This document shows, one piece after another, positions 1-6,980 of a DNA stretch of 12,274 bases (positions are counted from its first letter, which is position 1; every line of letters starts with the position of its first letter). The notes below the pieces were generated by a model. It was given only the letters and a program-made list of their open reading frames with translations, ran no database searches and was not told the DNA's origin. The DNA lies in the NCBI GenBank assembly GCA_016303095.1, contig JAEDMH010000067.1:1-12274 (forward strand), read 5' to 3'. The position numbers and the translations under genes were made by a program. The stretch is from Lentisphaeria bacterium (lineage in GTDB: Bacteria; Verrucomicrobiota; Lentisphaeria; Oligosphaerales; Oligosphaeraceae).

Positions 1-233
1 ACCTCCACAAAGCAGAGGGTACCCGAATCGTCCTGGCAGACCAGATCCAGCTCTCCCCGATGATGGGGAGCCAGCCAATTCTGGCAGAGGATCCGATATC
101 CGGCGTTCAGAAGAAACTCCCGGGTGGCCTGTTCCCCCCGGCGTCCCAGGGGCGTGCCCGTGGCGTCAGGGGAGGTTGCCCCCTCCCCTGCTAGGGGAAC
201 TTTCGTTCGCCATGGCCACCATCTCCACCCCAT
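1..233 (-). CDS. yraN: YraN/UPF0102 family protein, N-terminal part (runs off the window)
   Basis: Reading the minus strand from the ATG at 233 gives 77 complete codons that are still open at base 1, so the C-terminus is missing. After an unconserved Trp/Arg-rich start (residues 1-29) comes LGRRGEQATREFLLNAGYRI (about 29-48), then CQNWLAPHHRGELDLV and CFVEV at the window edge. This matches the UPF0102/YraN pattern of G-x-x-GE, a helix ending in GY-x-IL, then (G)E-(I/L)-DL and a VFVEV strand. That is a Holliday-junction-resolvase-like, PD-(D/E)XK-type fold. The function of YraN in the cell is poorly defined. The gene starts 15 nt after the stop of the Gfo/Idh gene, so the two are probably cotranscribed. 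No good Shine-Dalgarno is visible, so the exact start is less sure than the family. Confidence 0.85.
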   Translation of the reverse strand, partial: MGWRWWPWRTKVPLAGEGATSPDATGTPLGRRGEQATREFLLNAGYRILCQNWLAPHHRGELDLVCQDDSGTLCFVE

Positions 234-248
234 GGGAGGAAAAGAGAG

Positions 249-1259
249 TCACTTCAGGGGAATCTTCCGGCCCTGGTGTTCCGCGGAGCGGGTTTCCTCC
301 AGGGCAATGCGGAGGGAGTCCCGGGTGCTGGCGGGCAGACAGCGCTCCGGCTCCCGGTTTCGGAGGATGCACTTGACCAGGTAGGCGATCTCCTCCCAGT
401 AGCCATTGTGCATCCCCTCGAAGCTCTTCACCTGGGGCTTGCGTCCCCCGGGGAAGACGATGGAGAGGGCGTTGTCCTGGAGGAGGAGGGTGGCCTTTTC
501 GTAGACGCCGGCCAGCCAGCAGCACCAGCCAGTGCGGCACCAGGAGCCCTCGGCGGCCACCAGGGGGCCTTCTTCTCCGTAGTCGTATTGGCTCAAGCTC
601 TCCTGGAGGCCACCCAGGGGATCCTTCAGGATTCCGGTGGCGGAGACCGCCTTGGGGCGTCCCAGGAGGGAGAGGAAGAAATCCGTGTCATGGAGATGGA
701 GATCCAGGATGGCTCCGCCGGAGCGCTTGCCCTCGGCATACCAATTCACCGGCTTCCGGTGGGGAAATCCGCTGAGGCGGACGGCGGAGAGGCGGAGAAG
801 CTTTCCGTATTTACCGGAGAGGTGGGCCTTGCGGAAGGCCTGGTATCCGGGATCGAAGCGGAGGCATTGGGCGGTCATCAGCTTGCGGCCGGTCTCCCGG
901 GCCACCGCCATCATGTGATCCGCCTCCTCCACCGTGCGGGCCATGGGCTTCTCGCACAAAACATGGCACCCTGCCTCCATGGCATACACGGACACCTTCT
1001 CGTGAAGATCCGTGGGCAGGCAAATGTCCACCATGTCCGGCTTCTCCTTGCGGATCATCTCCTCATAGGAGGCGTAGGTCTTCACGGGGGGGAGGGGTTC
1101 GCCCTCCGTGGCCAGGATCGCCTTCAGATCCCGGAACTGGGCGGGGCAGGAATCGGCCACGGCCACCAGCTGGCACTCTGGTTGATCCCGATACTGCCGG
1201 GCATGGACATGCCCAATGCCACCCAATCCAATCAGTGCAACTCTAAGTTTTCTAGCCAT
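249..1259 (-). CDS. Gfo/Idh/MocA-family NAD(P)-dependent oxidoreductase
   Basis: The 336-aa product has the two-domain layout of the Gfo/Idh/MocA family, close to its usual 330-390 residues. The N-terminal Rossmann fold has the dinucleotide-binding motif GLGGIG at 11-16, and a strand ending in an acidic residue (VAVAD, 32-36). The family signature CEKPMA is at 102-107 with the conserved Lys at 104. The C-terminal domain has the GGAILDLHLHDTDFF motif at 181-195, with the expected catalytic-site Asp186 and His190. Such enzymes oxidise or reduce sugars, inositols or related polyols in the cytoplasm. The substrate cannot be read from sequence. There is no signal peptide, so this is not one of the secreted Tat-type members. 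It is followed 15 nt later by yraN. About 190 nt separate it from the upstream tRNA-Gly, so it probably has its own promoter, but I could not pick a convincing one. No Shine-Dalgarno is seen before the ATG at 1259. Confidence 0.9.
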   Translation of the reverse strand: MARKLRVALIGLGGIGHVHARQYRDQPECQLVAVADSCPAQFRDLKAILATEGEPLPPVKTYASYEEMIRKEKPDMVDICLPTDLHEKVSVYAMEAGCHVLCEKPMARTVEEADHMMAVARETGRKLMTAQCLRFDPGYQAFRKAHLSGKYGKLLRLSAVRLSGFPHRKPVNWYAEGKRSGGAILDLHLHDTDFFLSLLGRPKAVSATGILKDPLGGLQESLSQYDYGEEGPLVAAEGSWCRTGWCCWLAGVYEKATLLLQDNALSIVFPGGRKPQVKSFEGMHNGYWEEIAYLVKCILRNREPERCLPASTRDSLRIALEETRSAEHQGRKIPLK

Positions 1260-1381
1260 GGGAAAGACAATGGTTTACGGGGGGTATGAGAGGCGGAGAG
1301 ACGCATACATCAAGGGGGAGCGTCCCGCCCAACGCATCAATAGAATCCAACCCTAGGGAGTGGGAAATAGGGGAGGCCGGG

Positions 1382-1407
1382 GGCGATCCTTGGGAGAAGG
1401 ATTCGCC
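1382..1407 (-). other. Intergenic hairpin between tRNA-Gly and the oxidoreductase
   Basis: The arms GGCGATCCTT (1382-1391) and AAGGATTCGCC (1397-1407) pair with one bulged base around a 5-nt loop, giving about 10 base pairs. No T-run follows on the minus strand, so it is not a standard intrinsic terminator. It may act in RNA processing, or in weak termination downstream of the tRNA. I see nothing else in 1260-1447. Confidence 0.4.
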
Positions 1408-1447
1408 TCTCCGAGGCCATGCCGCTCTCGGGAATGTGACAAAAAAA

Positions 1448-1521
1448 TGGAGCGGGTGATGGGAATCGAACCCACGTAGCTGGCTTGGGAAGCCAGTGCA
1501 TTACCATTATGCTACACCCGC
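1448..1521 (-). tRNA. tRNA-Gly (anticodon CCC), CCA encoded
   Basis: On the minus strand the 7-bp acceptor stem GCGGGTG (1521-1515) pairs with CACCCGC (1458-1452), followed by discriminator T (1451) and an encoded CCA (1450-1448). The anticodon stem CTGGC/GCCAG encloses the loop TTCCCAA, giving anticodon CCC, which reads GGG glycine codons. The T arm has GTGGG-TTCGATT-CCCAT. Length is 71 nt plus CCA, normal for tRNA-Gly. A run of seven T residues (1447-1441) directly follows CCA and may terminate the transcript. A promoter about 70-100 nt upstream is described separately. Confidence 0.97.
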
Positions 1522-1588
1522 CCGGAACATCCATCCTGCCGGACTTTTTCTATCCATCCGGCGCGAATCTTTAATTGAGAAACGGCGG

Positions 1589-3481
1589 CTAATGTAAATG
1601 ATTCCGCAGGAATTGCAAGTCCTCCCCCTGGCACTTTCGAGGAAGGTTGTATTCCACGCGGGCGCCCTCCTCCAGGCTCTTCCAGAGGGCGTCCCAGAGA
1701 GCGAGGAGAGCGGAGGGAGGCAAGAGAGAGGCCCGGGCATATCCCTCCTGGAAAGCCAGGAGGCAGCGCAGCCAGAGAGATTCGTCTTCCCGAGCCAGTT
1801 TTCCCGTGCCCGCCAGGAACTGGGCCAGATTTCGGAGGCGGGCCTTTTGGGGGATGGGGAGGGGGAGGAGGCGGACATGGTCGCAGTCCACCAGGCAGAC
1901 GGGATAGGGGCATTCCTCCCGGCAATTCTGGTTCAGGACGAAATTGGCGGGTTTGGTATCCAGGTGGAAGATTCCGGCGTGGTGGAGATCCGCCAGGAGT
2001 CTGCCGCAGGCGGCGTAGAGTTCCTCGGCGTCGGGGCGATGGGCGTATTCCGTGGCGAAGAAATTGCCGTCGCCGCAATCCTCCATGAGGAGGAAGGCGC
2101 TGTCGCTTCCCTCCAGGGTTCCTCCCGCCCGGATTTGAGGCGTGAAGCCCAGCATCCTCTCCGTGCTGACACGGCATCGGCGGACATGGCGCTCCCCCTC
2201 CCAAAAGTGTCGCTTCCGAAACTCCTTCACCACCAGGCGCTCCCCCGTGGAAAGGACGCACCGGGACAGACGACGCTTCCGATCCATCTTCAGGGCCGTG
2301 CCCGCCTCCACCTGGGCCTCATGCCCCTTCAGCGCCTCCTGCACCAGCTGCATGGGAGGTACAGGGGGACGGCTCTCCTCCTCCAGGCACTCCCACAACC
2401 CCTCCCCCCAGGAATGCTGATCCTGGGGCATGCGCTCCCGCTGCTGCCGGAGGCGATGTCGCAGGGCAGGCAGAGCGGGCAGGAGCCAGGCCAGGGTCTC
2501 GTTCAGGAGTTCCTGGTCGTAGGGTCCCTGGAGGACGGGGCAGCCGGCGGCGGAGGCCAGGGGGGAGAGGCCGCAGGCGCTGGTGCACAGGACGGGGAGC
2601 GCGCATTGGAGGGCGTCTCCCAGGAGCATGCTGCCGTAGTCGTTTCGGGCGGGGGTGAGGAGGAGATCCGCCGCCATCATGAGGCACTTTCGGTGCTGGA
2701 GGGTAGGGAGGTATCGGAGCTGTCCCTCGGGGAAGCCCAGGGAGCGGGAGGCTTCCTGGAGGAGGGCCAGTCCCTGGGGGCTGGGTTCTCCCGCCACCAG
2801 GAAGCGGCAGCGTTCCCGGAGATAGGGCGGGAGGATGGCCAGGGCCTCCAGGGAGCGGTCCACCCCTCCCTGGCGCCAGTCGGCGGCGGGCTGGAGAATC
2901 AGAATCGTCCCCTCCTCCTGGCAGCCGTAGGCCTGGCGCATGAGCGCGACCTCCTGGGGGGTGGGATCGGGTTCCGTCAGGAGATCATCCATCCAGGGGG
3001 GCAGTCCCCGGAGTCGGGGCAAAGGCACTCCGTATCCTGTGAGCAGGGTGCGTTCCTGGAGAGGGCCGGTGAAGAAGATCTTGGTGGCGGAGGGGGGGCG
3101 AAAGAGCTGGGAGAGGAGTCGGCGGCGGAGGAATCCCTCCTGGTTCAGGGCCAGAGAGGCCCCGTTGACGGCGGGGTCCGTCTGGAGCAGGAGCTCCCCC
3201 GGAAGGCAGTAGTCCACCCCGGGCAGCGGCTCCAGCCCCACCGAGACCCGATGGGTTCCGCCCTCCCCCAGGGCCAAGGCCAGACGCTGGCGAAATCCTC
3301 TTCGGCTTTTGGGGGCCAACACCACCTCCACCCCCGGGGGCGCCGTATCCTCCAATTCTCCGGAGGAGGTCAGCAGGGTGACGCCATGGCCGCGGCGGCG
3401 GGCGGCGCCGGCGATGGCCCGGAGTTCCCGGAGGGCCTTTCCGTCGGCGTCGAAGAGATGTCGTGCCACAAGAATCTGCAT
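1589..3481 (-). CDS. Fused WaaG-like glycosyltransferase and WaaP-like (Kdo/heptose) kinase
   Basis: The 630-aa product joins two LPS-core enzyme domains. Residues 1-370 resemble a GT4/GT-B glycosyltransferase of the WaaG type: an N-terminal Rossmann half (MQILVARHLFDADGKALREL, ARRRGHGVTLLTSSGE), then FLVAGEP at 227-233 and a donor-binding stretch TPARNDYGSMLLGDA to CALPVLCTSACG at 276-304. Residues 380-630 resemble the lipopolysaccharide kinase (Kdo/WaaP) family: ATP-binding VVKEF with Lys419, hinge-like LLMEDCGDG at 464-472, catalytic loop HLDTKPAN with His506, Asp508 and Asn513, and metal-binding VDCD with Asp532. In enterobacteria WaaG adds glucose to heptose and WaaP phosphorylates heptose I, as separate neighbouring genes. 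Here one chain could do both at the cytoplasmic face of the inner membrane. I chose the ATG at 3481 because the family fold starts there; the open frame extends upstream with low-complexity, overlapping sequence. It lies 41 nt after the PG0541-like gene, so cotranscription with the efflux genes is likely. Acceptor sugar is unknown. Confidence 0.85.
   Translation of the reverse strand: MQILVARHLFDADGKALRELRAIAGAARRRGHGVTLLTSSGELEDTAPPGVEVVLAPKSRRGFRQRLALALGEGGTHRVSVGLEPLPGVDYCLPGELLLQTDPAVNGASLALNQEGFLRRRLLSQLFRPPSATKIFFTGPLQERTLLTGYGVPLPRLRGLPPWMDDLLTEPDPTPQEVALMRQAYGCQEEGTILILQPAADWRQGGVDRSLEALAILPPYLRERCRFLVAGEPSPQGLALLQEASRSLGFPEGQLRYLPTLQHRKCLMMAADLLLTPARNDYGSMLLGDALQCALPVLCTSACGLSPLASAAGCPVLQGPYDQELLNETLAWLLPALPALRHRLRQQRERMPQDQHSWGEGLWECLEEESRPPVPPMQLVQEALKGHEAQVEAGTALKMDRKRRLSRCVLSTGERLVVKEFRKRHFWEGERHVRRCRVSTERMLGFTPQIRAGGTLEGSDSAFLLMEDCGDGNFFATEYAHRPDAEELYAACGRLLADLHHAGIFHLDTKPANFVLNQNCREECPYPVCLVDCDHVRLLPLPIPQKARLRNLAQFLAGTGKLAREDESLWLRCLLAFQEGYARASLLPPSALLALWDALWKSLEEGARVEYNLPRKCQGEDLQFLRNHLH
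1591..1618 (-). promoter_or_regulatory. Predicted sigma70-type promoter of tRNA-Gly, overlapping the end of the upstream gene
   Basis: On the minus strand TTGCAA (1618-1613) is followed by a 16-nt spacer and TACATT (1596-1591). The same hexamers and spacing occur upstream of tRNA-Tyr at 12113-12086, and both are followed by A(A/G)CCG(T/C)CG. The predicted start of transcription is near 1584, leaving a leader of about 60 nt that can form a 6-bp hairpin (1538-1543 with 1557-1562). The -10 element is built from the last codons (Leu-His) of the glycosyltransferase-kinase gene and its TAG stop. The GC-rich discriminator is typical of stable-RNA promoters. Confidence 0.65.
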
Positions 3482-3522
3482 GGCGTAATCGGGGTCAGAG
3501 GAAAGGGGGGTGCGAGAGGGGA

Positions 3523-3825
3523 TCAGGGATCGCCGGTCATGGCCTCCACGGGAAGCAGGAAGGCTTTGATTCCCTCCCGGGCGGCGGTACCTTCCCGAAG
3601 ACCCTGGAAAGCCTGGAGGAGTTCCTGGGCTTTCGCCTCCTCCACCACCGTCATCAAGGCGGAATTGGCGCCGGGCCAGACATTGGTGTCCATGCGAGGC
3701 CCGGTGGAGAGGCCCTTGCCCAGGAGGCGGGGCCACTGGGTGAAGCAGGGGACTCCCGCCTCCCGCAGGACGCCCTGCACCTCCTCCTCCACGGAAATGT
3801 TATAGATCACAAGCACCATCTTCAT
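3523..3825 (-). CDS. PG0541-family, PII/CutA-like transporter-associated small protein
   Basis: The 100-aa product starts MKMVLVIYNISVEEEV, a beta strand and helix typical of ferredoxin-like PII/CutA proteins. It has the motif TGPRMDTNVWPGANSALMTVVE at about 41-62 and ends GIKAFLLPVE. This pattern (W-P-x-x-NS-A near a T-loop-like segment, then TVVE) is what I know from small proteins encoded beside RND efflux pumps, called PG0541-family. The function is not established. By analogy to PII proteins it may sense a ligand and touch the transporter. Its ATG overlaps the permease stop as ATGA (3825-3822), so translation is coupled. A good Shine-Dalgarno, GAAGGAG, lies just upstream inside the permease gene, and this decides the start against longer in-frame options. 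Confidence 0.8.
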   Translation of the reverse strand: MKMVLVIYNISVEEEVQGVLREAGVPCFTQWPRLLGKGLSTGPRMDTNVWPGANSALMTVVEEAKAQELLQAFQGLREGTAAREGIKAFLLPVEAMTGDP

Positions 3826-6800
3826 GGCTGTTTCTCCTTCAGGAAGAACGAATAGAGGACGGGGATAAAGACCAGGGTGACCAGGGTGGAGAGGAGGAGT
3901 CCGCCGATAATGCAGACCGCCAGGGGGCTCCACAATTCGCTTCCGGTGGTATTGGCCATGGCCATGGGGAACATGCCGCAGACGGTGGTCATGGTGGTCA
4001 TGAGGACGGGCCGGAGGCGGGAGCGTCCCGTGTAGGTGATGGCATCCCAGATGGATTCTCCTCTGGCCCGGCGCAGGTCGATGGAGTCGATGAGGATGAT
4101 GGCGTTGTTCACCACGGTGCCCACCAGCATGATCAGGCCGATAAAGCTCATCATGTTGAGGGTCATGCCGGTGAGGGCCAGGGCGAAGACGGCGCCGGCG
4201 CCGGCGAAGGGGATGGAGAAGAGGACCACCAGGGGGGAGCGGAGGGATTCGAATTGGGCGGCCATGACCATGTAGACCAGGACAATGCCCAGAATCAGCA
4301 TCAGGCTCAAATCCCCGAAGGACTTGCCCTGCTCCTTGATCTGTCCGTCATAGTCCAGGGTAATGCCCTGGGGCAGCACCAGTTCCTTGTCCATGGTGGC
4401 CTTCAGCTCCCGCCAGACCTCTCCCAGGGAGCGTCCGTAGATGTCGATTTGGAGGCTGACGCACCGTTCCTGTCCCACTCGGGTAATGGAGACGGGTCCC
4501 AGCTCCTCGGTGATGGAGGCCAGGGCATCCAGGCGGTAGCGCCGTCCGTTGGCGGTGACCTCGGAGTTCATCAGGTCGTTGATGGTGCGCCGCTCGCTCT
4601 CCCCCAATTGGAGGAAGATGTCGTATTCGTCCTCCGCTTCCCGGTATTCCGTGGCGGCGTTGCCGTAGAAGAGCGTGCGGATGGCGGAAACGATGCTGTT
4701 TACATCCACCCCCAGAGCGGAGGCCATCTCCCGGTCAATGCGGATGACCACCTCCCGGTTTCCGTTGTCGAAGGTGATGTTGGGGTCCACGGCCCCGGGG
4801 GTGTCCAGGGCCATTTGGCGGATGCGCTGGGCCACCTTCAGGGACTCGTCCAGATCATAGCCCAGGACCTTGACGATGATGGGCTTTTCGTTGGAGCCCC
4901 CCATCATCATGGTCATGAGGCGGTTGGAGGTGGAGAGGAAGACCCGGTCCAGCTCCGGCCACTCCCGCAGCTCCCGCAGGATGGCCTCTCCCAGTTCCGC
5001 GGAAGCGTAGGGGCGCACCTCCCGCTCCAGGAGTTTCACGTTCACCCGGCCGGCATGGCTGCCGCCGCTGCCCCGGTTGGACTGGCCCGCCCGCCAGTTG
5101 TTGAAGCGAATGGCGCTCTCCCGGGGCGACCCGTCCTCCGCCGGCGCAATGCCCTTGCCCGCATAGCGGGTGGACAGAAGTTCCTTCTCCTTCTGATAGA
5201 CCAAGGCCGTGATGCGGCGGGCGGTCTGGGCCGTGATCTCGGGACGGGTGGAAACGGGCAGCTGGAACTGGATCTCCATCTCCCCCGTGTCCTGGTCCGG
5301 CGTGAACTCAGTGCCCACGAAGGGAATGGTCAACAGAGCGCCTCCCAGAAGAAGCGCGCCCAGAAGAAGCACCGTCCGACGGCTGCGGAGGCAGAGGCCC
5401 AGAAGCCGTCCATAGGCGGCCTCCACCGCCAGGAAGATTCCCTCGGAGAAGCGATAGAGCCTCTGGGAGAGGCGAGTTCCCGCCTTGTCCTGGGGAGAGG
5501 GAGGAGGGGCGAGGAGCTGGCTGGAGAGCATGGGCGTCAGGAGGAGGGCGCAGCAGAGGGAGGCCAGGAGGGTGGCGGTCACCAGTCCGCCCAGCTGCTT
5601 GAAGATGATGCCCGTGGCTCCTTGGACGAAGACCATGGGGAAGAAGACGCAGATGGTGGTGGCGGTGGAGGCCAGCAGGGAGAGTCCCACCTCCGAGGCG
5701 GCGAACATGGAGGCCTCCCGCACCCGGACGCCCCGGGAGATGTGGGCGGTGATGTTCTCCAGCACCACGATGGCGTTGTCCACCACCATGCCGATGGCGA
5801 TGGCCAGGGCGGAGAGGCTGATCATGTTAATGGTCCACCCCATGAAGAACATGAAGGTGAAGGCGATGATCAGGGAGAAGGGGATGGTGAAGACGATCAC
5901 CAGGGAGGAGCGGAGATTCCGGAGGAAGAAGAAGGAGACCAGGATCACGAAGAGTCCGCCCCACATCACCGTGCCCCGGACGTTGGCGATGGACTGGGTG
6001 ATGAAGGTGGAGGAGTCGTTCACCACGTAGAATTGGATATCCTGGGGCAGAGTGGCCTTCAGGCGCTCCAGCTCCTCCCGGACCGCCTGGCAGACCGCCA
6101 CGGTGTTGGCGCCGGTGCGCTTCTGGACCATCATCATCATGCCGCTGCGGCCCATGGTCTCCACATACTGCGTCACTTCCTCGAAGCTGTCCTCCACCTC
6201 CGCCACATCCCGAATGCGCAGCAGGGAGCCGTCCCGCCGCAGGATGGGAATCTCCGCCACCTGGGCGGGATCGGAGAACTCTCCCAGCACCCGGATGGTG
6301 TATTCCACCGTGCCGATCTTCAGGCTGCCGGCAGGCAGGGTCTTGTTCTCCCGGGCGATGGCGTCCTCAATATCCTCCAGGGTCAGGCCATAGCCGGCCA
6401 GCTTTTCCCGGGAGAGGATGACGGAGATCTGCCGTTGGAGTCCGCCGTGGGCGTTCACGGAGCCCACGCCATCCAGGCGCTGGAGGGGCTGGGCCACCTC
6501 GTCGTCGATGATGTCGTAGAGGTGTTCCAGGGACTCCTTGGCGGTGACGCCGATGAGCATGATGGGCATGTCGGCGGAGTCGAACTTGAAGATGGTGGGG
6601 GTATCCACGTCATCGGGGAGTTTGGAGACCGCCATGTCCACCTTGCTTCTCACATCGTTGGAGGCCTCGTCCAGATTGGTTCCCCAGGTGAAGGTGCAGG
6701 AGATGTTGGAGACTCCCTCGGAGGTGGTGGAGCGGATTTCGTCCAGATTGGCCACGGAGCCCAGGCGTTTTTCCAGCACCCGGGTGACCTTGGCCTCCAC

Positions 6801-6974
6801 ATCCTCGGCGGAGGCCCCATTCCAGGTGGTCATCACCGTGACCCGGGTGGGTTCGATCTCCGGCATCAGATCCAGGCCCAGCCGCTGGAAGCAGACCAGG
6901 CCCAAAACCAGCATCGCCAAAAAGAGCATGCCGGTGGCGATGGGCCGGCGTACACCGAATTCAGGAAGAGACAT
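3822..6974 (-). CDS. RND-family (HAE1/AcrB-like) efflux permease
   Basis: The 1050-aa product has the length and duplicated plan of a hydrophobe/amphiphile RND pump. TM1 lies at about 13-30, periplasmic porter domains at about 35-330, TM2-6 at about 335-490, TM7 at about 533-552, a second periplasmic part at about 555-885, and TM8-12 at about 888-1045. TM4 carries GMVVDNAIVVLEN (395-407) with the proton-relay Asp399. The second relay Asp of AcrB is Asn400 here, and the TM10 Lys region is NNAIILID with Asn956/Asn957. PEIEPTRVTVMTTWNGASAEDVE (38-60) is the typical PN1 start. It would export substrates from the inner membrane or periplasm using the proton-motive force, with the adaptor and TolC-like partner encoded just upstream. 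It starts 6 nt after the adaptor stop, with an AAAGGAG Shine-Dalgarno. Its stop overlaps the PG0541-like start. Substrates cannot be inferred from sequence. Confidence 0.95.
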   Translation of the reverse strand: MSLPEFGVRRPIATGMLFLAMLVLGLVCFQRLGLDLMPEIEPTRVTVMTTWNGASAEDVEAKVTRVLEKRLGSVANLDEIRSTTSEGVSNISCTFTWGTNLDEASNDVRSKVDMAVSKLPDDVDTPTIFKFDSADMPIMLIGVTAKESLEHLYDIIDDEVAQPLQRLDGVGSVNAHGGLQRQISVILSREKLAGYGLTLEDIEDAIARENKTLPAGSLKIGTVEYTIRVLGEFSDPAQVAEIPILRRDGSLLRIRDVAEVEDSFEEVTQYVETMGRSGMMMMVQKRTGANTVAVCQAVREELERLKATLPQDIQFYVVNDSSTFITQSIANVRGTVMWGGLFVILVSFFFLRNLRSSLVIVFTIPFSLIIAFTFMFFMGWTINMISLSALAIAIGMVVDNAIVVLENITAHISRGVRVREASMFAASEVGLSLLASTATTICVFFPMVFVQGATGIIFKQLGGLVTATLLASLCCALLLTPMLSSQLLAPPPSPQDKAGTRLSQRLYRFSEGIFLAVEAAYGRLLGLCLRSRRTVLLLGALLLGGALLTIPFVGTEFTPDQDTGEMEIQFQLPVSTRPEITAQTARRITALVYQKEKELLSTRYAGKGIAPAEDGSPRESAIRFNNWRAGQSNRGSGGSHAGRVNVKLLEREVRPYASAELGEAILRELREWPELDRVFLSTSNRLMTMMMGGSNEKPIIVKVLGYDLDESLKVAQRIRQMALDTPGAVDPNITFDNGNREVVIRIDREMASALGVDVNSIVSAIRTLFYGNAATEYREAEDEYDIFLQLGESERRTINDLMNSEVTANGRRYRLDALASITEELGPVSITRVGQERCVSLQIDIYGRSLGEVWRELKATMDKELVLPQGITLDYDGQIKEQGKSFGDLSLMLILGIVLVYMVMAAQFESLRSPLVVLFSIPFAGAGAVFALALTGMTLNMMSFIGLIMLVGTVVNNAIILIDSIDLRRARGESIWDAITYTGRSRLRPVLMTTMTTVCGMFPMAMANTTGSELWSPLAVCIIGGLLLSTLVTLVFIPVLYSFFLKEKQP

Positions 6975-6980
6975 GGCGCA

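Noticed and set aside
276..1289. A 337-codon plus-strand open frame opposite the oxidoreductase
   Set aside because: It is a shadow of the Gfo/Idh/MocA gene, whose Rossmann and EKP motifs settle the coding strand.
3482..3736. N-terminal extension of the glycosyltransferase-kinase up to 3736
   Set aside because: The extra residues are low in complexity and overlap most of the PG0541-like gene. The Rossmann fold begins at the ATG at 3481.
1598..3805. A 735-codon plus-strand open frame opposite the glycosyltransferase-kinase gene
   Set aside because: Low-complexity translation with no recognisable domain. The minus strand carries clear glycosyltransferase and kinase motifs over the same bases.
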